A stretch of 10,357 nt of DNA. Origin: Candidatus Methanofastidiosia archaeon (GTDB lineage: Archaea; Methanobacteriota_B; Thermococci; Methanofastidiosales; NM3). Under the pieces are notes generated by a model that saw only the letters and a list, made by a program, of their open reading frames with translations, did no database searches and was not told the origin of the DNA. Position numbers and translations under genes: made by a program. The DNA is taken from NCBI GenBank assembly GCA_020854925.1, contig JAHKLV010000003.1, forward strand, positions 1 through 10,357, read 5' to 3'. Of the stretch, positions 6,936 through 10,357 are shown piece by piece. Each line of letters begins with the position of its first letter. The stretch's first letter is position 1.

Positions 6936-6946
6936 TCTTACTCCCC
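6921..6946 (-). terminator. Hairpin at convergent gene junction, terminator for the minus-strand gene
   Basis: GGGGAGTA (6927-6934) and TACTCCCC (6939-6946) form a perfect 8-bp stem with a 4-base loop. On the minus strand the stem is followed directly by TTTTTT (complement of 6921-6926), a good terminator layout just past the stop of the 6938-7375 gene. The stem contains the stop region of both convergent genes; on the plus strand no T run follows, so termination in that direction is less clear. Confidence 0.6.
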
Positions 6947-7375
6947 GGCTGCGGCCTGCTGGCCTTCCTGCTGGTTGATCTTGAGGGGCAGGGGGCTCGG
7001 GAGGCTCATCTCACGCGCAAGGATCATGCTGATGAGCATGGAGCGCTGTGTGAGCTGGGCAAGCACCTCGGTGGAAAACTCCTGGGGAAGCTTGCGGTCG
7101 TTCTTCCATCCCGCGAGGATGGCCTTGCGCTTCTCGTCCGAGTCTTGGAACCAGACAACGCCGTCGACCCTGATGGACCCCAGTCCGGGATCGTAGTTGG
7201 TAAAGTACTCGAAGTCGACCTCGACCACGTTGACCTTTCCCGTGCCGCTGCTTATCTGCGAGTCGACGACGGAGAGGAACCGCGGCGCGGTCCCGATGCG
7301 GATAGGCCCGTCTACCTTGGCCTGATTATTCCGTGAAGCTTCAATCTTGTCAATTCTCATTCCTACAACAGGCAT
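6938..7375 (-). CDS. Conserved archaeal protein of unknown function (145 aa)
   Basis: The ATG at 7375 is preceded by GAGGTG (complement of 7381-7386) at five bases and by a TATA box at 7411-7417, so the start is well supported. The first half looks beta-rich (VNVVEVDFEYFTNYDPGLGS and IRVDGVVWF at 68-76). The second half is two helices (EKRKAILAGWKN; STEVLAQLTQRSMLISMILA), ending in LPSPLPLKI and a Gln/Ala-rich tail. I recognise the overall pattern (F-x-Y...Y-x-P-x-x-G-x-I, a conserved W, and LPxPLPL near the end) as one seen in uncharacterised archaeal proteins. The beta-then-helix order is reminiscent of SecB-like chaperones, but I cannot assign it. No cysteines, signal peptide or membrane segment are seen, so it should be cytosolic. 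It converges on the cPGS-like gene with two bases between stop codons. Confidence 0.75.
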   Translation of the reverse strand: MPVVGMRIDKIEASRNNQAKVDGPIRIGTAPRFLSVVDSQISSGTGKVNVVEVDFEYFTNYDPGLGSIRVDGVVWFQDSDEKRKAILAGWKNDRKLPQEFSTEVLAQLTQRSMLISMILAREMSLPSPLPLKINQQEGQQAAAGE

Positions 7376-7377
7376 GA

Positions 7378-7575
7378 TTACACCTCTACGTTTTTGACCA
7401 AATTGTCGTATTTAAATCTAATGGTGCCAGAACGGGAGAATATGCTGTCTTTCTATATCACGAGGACAATGAGCATATACCTATCGTGGCCGGTATCCTG
7501 ATGTTCCCAAGCACCATGTGTACCCCTGAAGCCGGAAAAGAGGATGTACGGCTCTGGAGGGCGAAATTGAGGTGA
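7378..7575 (+). pseudogene. Possible gene remnant without start codon
   Basis: A plus-strand frame open from 7378 to a TGA at 7573-7575 reads like real protein in its middle and end (GARTGEYAVFLYHEDNEHIP, then IVAGILMFPSTMCTPEAGKE). It has no ATG, GTG or TTG until a Met at 7501, which would leave only 24 residues. The 5' part overlaps the promoter and leader of the divergent 145-aa gene. It could be the 3' end of a gene whose front was lost when the region was rearranged, or a chance open frame. The family was not recognised. Confidence 0.25.
7411..7417 (-). promoter_or_regulatory. TATA box for the 145-aa conserved gene
   Basis: The minus strand reads GATTTAAATAC, centred near 7413. A transcript start near 7387 leaves about 12 bases of leader, just enough for the GAGGTG ribosome-binding site before ATG 7375. 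Confidence 0.5.
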
Positions 7576-7605
7576 ATGACATGACACATCGCGTGGACCA
7601 TAATA

Positions 7606-7614
7606 TTTATATAA
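7606..7614 (+). promoter_or_regulatory. TATA box for the wHTH gene (leaderless)
   Basis: TTTATATAA is centred 26 bases before the ATG at 7636, so transcription should begin at or next to the start codon. No ribosome-binding site is present, which agrees with a leaderless mRNA. Confidence 0.6.
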
Positions 7615-7627
7615 TATTCTGTATTAT
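7611..7627. promoter_or_regulatory. Inverted repeat at the wHTH promoter, candidate autoregulatory operator
   Basis: ATAATA (7611-7616) and TATTAT (7622-7627) form a perfect 6-bp inverted repeat around TTCTG. It overlaps the TATA box and ends nine bases before the start of the winged-helix gene. The position suits repression by the gene's own product. In such AT-rich DNA, chance occurrence is a real possibility. Confidence 0.35.
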
Positions 7628-7635
7628 CCATCAAC

Positions 7636-8601
7636 ATGTCTAATATTTTAGATATATATGATTCTTTATTGTCGGGTCCAAAATCCATAGCCGATCTTAA
7701 GATACTCGTGGGTTCACATAGATCAACGATAATGAACAATATAGAAATATTAGAAAATTTAGACTTAATAAACGAATATAGGGAAAAAAACAAAAGAATA
7801 ATTAAAATAGCAAATTATAATATATATAAAGAGAATAAGGATACGTATTTTAATTTACCAATCACCACTAAAGATAAAAAAGTATGCCATTATCTCTTTT
7901 CAAAAATTAAAGAGGACTGGAACCATAAGAACAATCATAACCCTCCAAGAATTGCTGTTCAAAAAATAGTAACAGAAATTGCAAATGCCCTTGATTTACC
8001 TATTCCACGTAGTTGGTATCTGTACGGAGAAATAACGGTATGTGTATATGACGAAAATATACCTTACGAGTGTTCTAGTGATGAGATCTCTGAAATTACT
8101 GATTTAGACAAATTACATCAAGCTTATGAAAACGTAATGGAGAAATACCTTAAAGCGGATAGATTCAGTCAATTCATGGAAATACAATATGCACATTCGA
8201 ATAACAACCTCCATCTGGCAAAACGGGAATTTGATAACGTATTATTGGGGCCCTACACAGACAATGAACTCAATTTAAAAAGAGTAGACCTGGCGTACAA
8301 ATTACTCTACACGTATCCCCCTGTTGAAGAAGATACTATGGTGAAAGAGTTATTAGAGGCATTTGTTAGTTGTTATGTCACCTTGATATTGAAAAACAAA
8401 ATTGATGAAGAGATGACAAAAATAACGTGTAACACGTTCAAAGACATATGGGATTGCATAGCCACTCATCAGTTTATTAGGGGATTGTCTACCTATTATG
8501 ACAAGGACCTTCTTAATTTATATTTAACTAATCAAACAGTAATCAATTATCAAAAAGCACGTGATGCAATAAGTTTGTATGTAAATTTAACCTATTATTA
8601 A
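7636..8601 (+). CDS. Winged helix-turn-helix regulator with large unknown C-terminal domain
   Basis: This 321-residue protein reads from a leaderless ATG. Residues 4-60 have the layout of an ArsR/MarR-like winged helix: IYDSLLSGPKSIADLKILVG, then the recognition helix HRSTIMNNIEILENLDLI (28-45), and the wing KNKRIIKIAN (51-60). Sigma-like promoter selection is not implied; it should bind DNA as a regulator. Residues 75-321 are mostly helical and charged, with many Asn, Lys, Tyr and Leu and no family I recognise. They could be a dimerisation, ligand-sensing or protein-interaction domain. No membrane helix or signal peptide is seen. Codon use is extremely AT-rich (AAA, AAT, ATA, TTA), unlike the GC-rich genes on both sides, which is strong evidence of transfer. 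It converges on the PIN gene with overlapping stop codons (8598-8601). Confidence 0.75.
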   Translation: MSNILDIYDSLLSGPKSIADLKILVGSHRSTIMNNIEILENLDLINEYREKNKRIIKIANYNIYKENKDTYFNLPITTKDKKVCHYLFSKIKEDWNHKNNHNPPRIAVQKIVTEIANALDLPIPRSWYLYGEITVCVYDENIPYECSSDEISEITDLDKLHQAYENVMEKYLKADRFSQFMEIQYAHSNNNLHLAKREFDNVLLGPYTDNELNLKRVDLAYKLLYTYPPVEEDTMVKELLEAFVSCYVTLILKNKIDEEMTKITCNTFKDIWDCIATHQFIRGLSTYYDKDLLNLYLTNQTVINYQKARDAISLYVNLTYY

Positions 8602-9014
8602 ATTAAATATGCATGTTCTGGGAATATTATTTTTAAGGTATCACCATGAAAACATCCGAAATGAGTTACATTCCTTGTGACTAGGTAGGATGCACCATTC
8701 CTCATTGCTATACATGCATGCACCGCATCTTCATAGTCGGTGTCGAACCTAGCAGCCATTTTTTTGTCATCTTCGATTACTTCTACGTACAGGAACTTAT
8801 CATTATTTTTCATTTCTTCAAATAACCTAGTTTTTAGTGGATGACTATCAAATTCTTTTAGTTGATACATTGTCCAATCAGAGCACATAAAGGAATATTT
8901 ACAATTGAGACCTTCAAGAAAAAAATCTTCTGAAAATCGACTATAAGGCAAATAACGGCTTTGGCGTTTTTCTATATTATCCCGGAATATGCACGTATCG
9001 ACATATACTTTCAT
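8598..9014 (-). CDS. PIN domain protein (VapC-like ribonuclease)
   Basis: This 138-residue protein has the PIN fold signature from end to end. KVYVDTCIFRDN starts with the first catalytic acid, D6. WTMYQLKEF gives E54. DTDYEDAVHACIAMRNGASY gives D93, E95 and D96. YLVTRNVTHF has Asn (N115) where many PIN domains have the fourth Asp, a variant also common in VapC relatives. PIN proteins cleave RNA using Mg2+ or Mn2+, and in toxin-antitoxin systems they cut tRNA or rRNA. The ATG at 9014 has no ribosome-binding site but lies about 28 bases from a TATA box, so it is leaderless. AT-rich codon use matches the wHTH gene. No co-directional small antitoxin gene is present, which is unusual; the convergent wHTH protein is the only candidate partner. 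A solitary PIN nuclease is the alternative. Confidence 0.85.
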   Translation of the reverse strand: MKVYVDTCIFRDNIEKRQSRYLPYSRFSEDFFLEGLNCKYSFMCSDWTMYQLKEFDSHPLKTRLFEEMKNNDKFLYVEVIEDDKKMAARFDTDYEDAVHACIAMRNGASYLVTRNVTHFGCFHGDTLKIIFPEHAYLI

Positions 9015-9037
9015 GTCGGGTTAGTATGCCCATTGAA

Positions 9038-9046
9038 AATATATAG
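9038..9046 (-). promoter_or_regulatory. TATA box for the PIN gene (leaderless)
   Basis: The minus strand reads CTATATATT, centred near 9042 and about 28 bases before the ATG at 9014, so the transcript should start at or beside the start codon. The plus-strand reading, AATATATAG, could in principle also serve rightward transcription, but no convincing gene follows. Confidence 0.5.
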
Positions 9047-9165
9047 TGTCGCCCTTCTCATAAGGATAATAAATGATTCCTAAGCCCCTGTTTTTCCGCA
9101 TAAGATTTCTTTTTCCGCACGTACTACCTATGGTGAACACTACCGCATGCCATCATCATGTCCCC

Positions 9166-9397
9166 TCAGCTGGCCACGCTCTTAGAGATACCCACCATGG
9201 CGATGCAGAAGAATCCATGTGCCTCAGGAGCTTCGCCAGGAGCGATAAGCCCACCTATCGTGAGCTCCTTGTCACCCAACTGGGCCTCGTGTCCCTGTGC
9301 TTTATGACCGCCGGGACAGATGAACAGGGAATTGTATGATTCCTAGTCGTGCCATGAGCGCGTATAGGTTCAAGGGTAGGAGATGTTCGTCCGGCAT
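9166..9397 (-). pseudogene. Likely frameshifted small gene, divergent from the M42 peptidase
   Basis: On the minus strand an ATG at 9397 lies about 32 bases from a TATA box (9426-9433) and reads MPDEHLLPLNLYALMARLGI before running to a stop at 9302-9304 (31 residues). A frame one base away opens after a TAG at 9343-9345 and reads another 58 residues to TGA at 9166-9168, including YNSLFICPGGHKAQGHEAQL and DKELTIGGLIAPGEAPEAHG. It ends in HGFFCIAMVGISKSVAS. Joined by a single-base shift near 9345, the two give a protein of about 76 residues with a promoter and a normal start. This points to a decayed gene, a sequencing error or, least likely, programmed frameshifting. Family not recognised. Confidence 0.4.
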
Positions 9398-9425
9398 GCG
9401 CACTACAGAAGAACAAAAAGAAACC

Positions 9426-9433
9426 ATATATAT
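9426..9433. promoter_or_regulatory. TATA box for the M42 peptidase, possibly shared with the divergent small gene
   Basis: ATATATAT is self-complementary and preceded on the plus strand by AGAAACC. It is centred about 31 bases before the ATG at 9461, giving a start near 9455 and a very short leader. On the minus strand it stands at a matching distance from the ATG at 9397. Confidence 0.5.
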
Positions 9434-9460
9434 GCCTGTGACGAAGATACAAGAGATATC

Positions 9461-10357
9461 ATGTACGACACGCTTGCTTCGCTCTGCGCCTGTGACGGCG
9501 TCTCCGGTCACGAAGAATCGGTCCGGAACCGCATCCTCTCGCTCGGCTCGTTTGACGCCCATCACGTAGACCCTCTCGGCAATCTGCTCTGCTTCAAGGG
9601 CGACGGCGATGCACCCCCGTCGGTGGTGCTTGACGCCCATATGGACGAGGTGGGATTCCTGGTGCGCCATATCGACAAGGACGGCTTCATCACCCTCGAC
9701 GCCCTTGGCGGCATCGACCCCGGGGTGCTCGAAGGCGCCCAGCTCACCGTGCACGGCAGGGAGCCCCTGCGTGCCGTCGTTGGCGACCTTCCTCCCCACC
9801 TCTCCAAAGAGGAAAAGGCACCCAAGCTCCAAGACCTGCCTGTGGACACGGGGCTTTCGGGAAAGGAGGTCCGAGACCTTGTGCCCGTCGGGTCCCCTGT
9901 ATGCTTCTGGAGCCCCCTTCGCCGGCTTGGCTCGTCACACGTTTCGGGAAAGGCCCTGGACAACAGGGCGGGATGCGCCGTCCTATGCAGCGTCTCCCAT
10001 TCGCTTCCGAAAGAGTGCAACGCGCTCTTTCTCTTCTCCGTGCAGGAGGAGGTGGGCGTTCGGGGGGCCACCACGGCACTCTTCGGGAGAGAGGATGCAC
10101 CCGCCCTCTGCATCGATGCGACGCACGCGGGCATGCCGGGCGTTGACGAGCGCCTTACGCGGCCGCTCGGTTCGGGCCCGGTCATCGGCATGGGGCCCGC
10201 GGTGGACCCCGGCCTTCACGCACGGCTTGTGCACCTTGCCGGCAGCCTGAGCATCCCGCACACCATCAAGGCATATCCGGGCCGCATGCCGACGAACCTT
10301 CGTGCCCTGCAGGTGACGGGCAAAGGCATGCGGGGCGCGCTCGCCTCCCTTCCCGCC
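9461..10357 (+). CDS. M42 family metallo-aminopeptidase (TET/glutamyl aminopeptidase-like), 3'-truncated by window edge
   Basis: The frame is open from ATG 9461 to the window end (299 codons); M42 proteins are usually about 340-360 residues, so roughly the last 45 are missing. The start MYDTLASLCACDGVSGHEES fits the family. Metal and catalytic motifs in order are: DAHMDEVGF (H60), SGKALDNRAG (bridging D167), VQEEVGVRGA (E196 catalytic base and E197) and IDATHAG (D219). The final His ligand (HSP/HTP motif) would lie just past the edge. These enzymes bind two Zn or Co ions and trim N-terminal residues from peptides, often as tetrahedral dodecamers in archaea, in the cytosol. One oddity: where the family usually reads GTDA, this protein has MPTNLRA (276-282), so this may be a divergent paralogue. 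It is expressed from its own TATA box with almost no leader. Its neighbours do not suggest an operon upstream. Confidence 0.9.
   Translation, partial: MYDTLASLCACDGVSGHEESVRNRILSLGSFDAHHVDPLGNLLCFKGDGDAPPSVVLDAHMDEVGFLVRHIDKDGFITLDALGGIDPGVLEGAQLTVHGREPLRAVVGDLPPHLSKEEKAPKLQDLPVDTGLSGKEVRDLVPVGSPVCFWSPLRRLGSSHVSGKALDNRAGCAVLCSVSHSLPKECNALFLFSVQEEVGVRGATTALFGREDAPALCIDATHAGMPGVDERLTRPLGSGPVIGMGPAVDPGLHARLVHLAGSLSIPHTIKAYPGRMPTNLRALQVTGKGMRGALASLPA

Larger units (their letters stand above)
9015..9460. other. Intergenic region with promoters and gene debris, no clear intact gene
   Basis: This 446-base stretch separates the PIN gene from the M42 peptidase. It contains the PIN TATA box, a short direct repeat (TTTTTCCGCA at 9091-9100 and 9110-9119), a probable frameshifted minus-strand gene at 9166-9397, and the TATA box of the peptidase. 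Base composition drifts from AT-rich back toward GC-rich across it, as expected at the edge of an inserted segment. A plus-strand open frame at 9073-9339 was judged not to be a gene. No tRNA-like cloverleaf, attachment-site core or transposase remnant was recognised. Confidence 0.5.

Noticed and set aside
7458..7793. 111-codon minus-strand open frame
   Set aside because: It runs antisense over the start of the winged-helix gene and its promoter; the translation is rich in Ile, Ser and Phe as expected from AT-rich antisense DNA.
9073..9339. 88-codon plus-strand open frame after the PIN gene
   Set aside because: A TATA box exists upstream, but the translation is His/Pro-rich without a plausible fold, and the minus strand in the same place reads more like real protein.
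9073..9345. 10-bp direct repeat ATGATTCCTA at 9073-9082 and 9336-9345, considered as target-site duplication
   Set aside because: Ten-base matches are expected by chance in a window this size, and the copies do not bracket the AT-rich island.
1..10357. Search for CRISPR arrays, tRNA or rRNA genes and intact insertion sequences
   Set aside because: No regularly spaced repeats, cloverleaf-like segments, conserved rRNA stretches or transposase motifs were seen by eye; a covariance-model scan would be needed to exclude small RNAs.

Overview
The window looks like a chromosomal segment of a euryarchaeon, quite possibly a methanogen. Several genes are preceded by archaeal-type TATA boxes about 25-30 bases upstream of the expected transcript start. 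Some genes start leaderless and others use short Shine-Dalgarno leaders. The gene content is typically archaeal: a DUF116 protein, a NapH/CcoG-like polyferredoxin, a COG2403 'cyclic 2,3-diphosphoglycerate synthase', an M42 aminopeptidase, and a lipoprotein with a TTPAP-rich linker. Most of the sequence is GC-rich; one block (about 7.58-9.06 kb) is strikingly AT-rich and looks acquired. The lineage assignment is an inference, since no rRNA or other strong taxonomic marker is present.

Layout. (1) 1-1034, minus strand: a small hypothetical gene followed by a NodB-type (DUF2334-like) polysaccharide deacetylase with an N-terminal membrane anchor, running off the left edge. (2) 1035-1163: a divergent control region with two TATA boxes and a perfect 18-bp palindrome. 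(3) 1164-4634, plus strand: a tightly overlapping three-gene operon of a membrane-anchored DUF116 multi-cysteine protein, a membrane-anchored thioredoxin-like protein (CTSC), and a 761-residue polytopic polyferredoxin with two cysteine-poor thioredoxin-like C-terminal modules. This looks like a membrane thiol/iron-sulfur electron-transfer system and is the most interesting functional unit here. (4) 4631-5512, minus: a secreted lipoprotein with two FxLYD-like domains, divergent from (5) 5601-6935, plus: the COG2403 P-loop protein. (6) 6938-7375, minus: a conserved archaeal protein of unknown role, convergent with (5) and sharing a hairpin at the junction.

(7) 7376-7635: promoters plus a possible gene remnant. 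(8) 7636-9014: an AT-rich island holding a winged-helix regulator and a convergent PIN-domain (VapC-like) ribonuclease with overlapping stop codons. (9) 9015-9460: no intact gene is clear, but there is a likely frameshifted small gene on the minus strand and a TATA box shared with (10) 9461-10357, plus: an M42 family aminopeptidase cut off by the right edge.

The genes at 1164-4634 probably act together. The deacetylase and the lipoprotein are envelope functions. The DPG-synthase-like protein and the peptidase are housekeeping-type cytosolic enzymes. The wHTH/PIN pair is most easily read as a mobile, toxin-like cargo module. No tRNA, rRNA, CRISPR array or intact insertion sequence was recognised.
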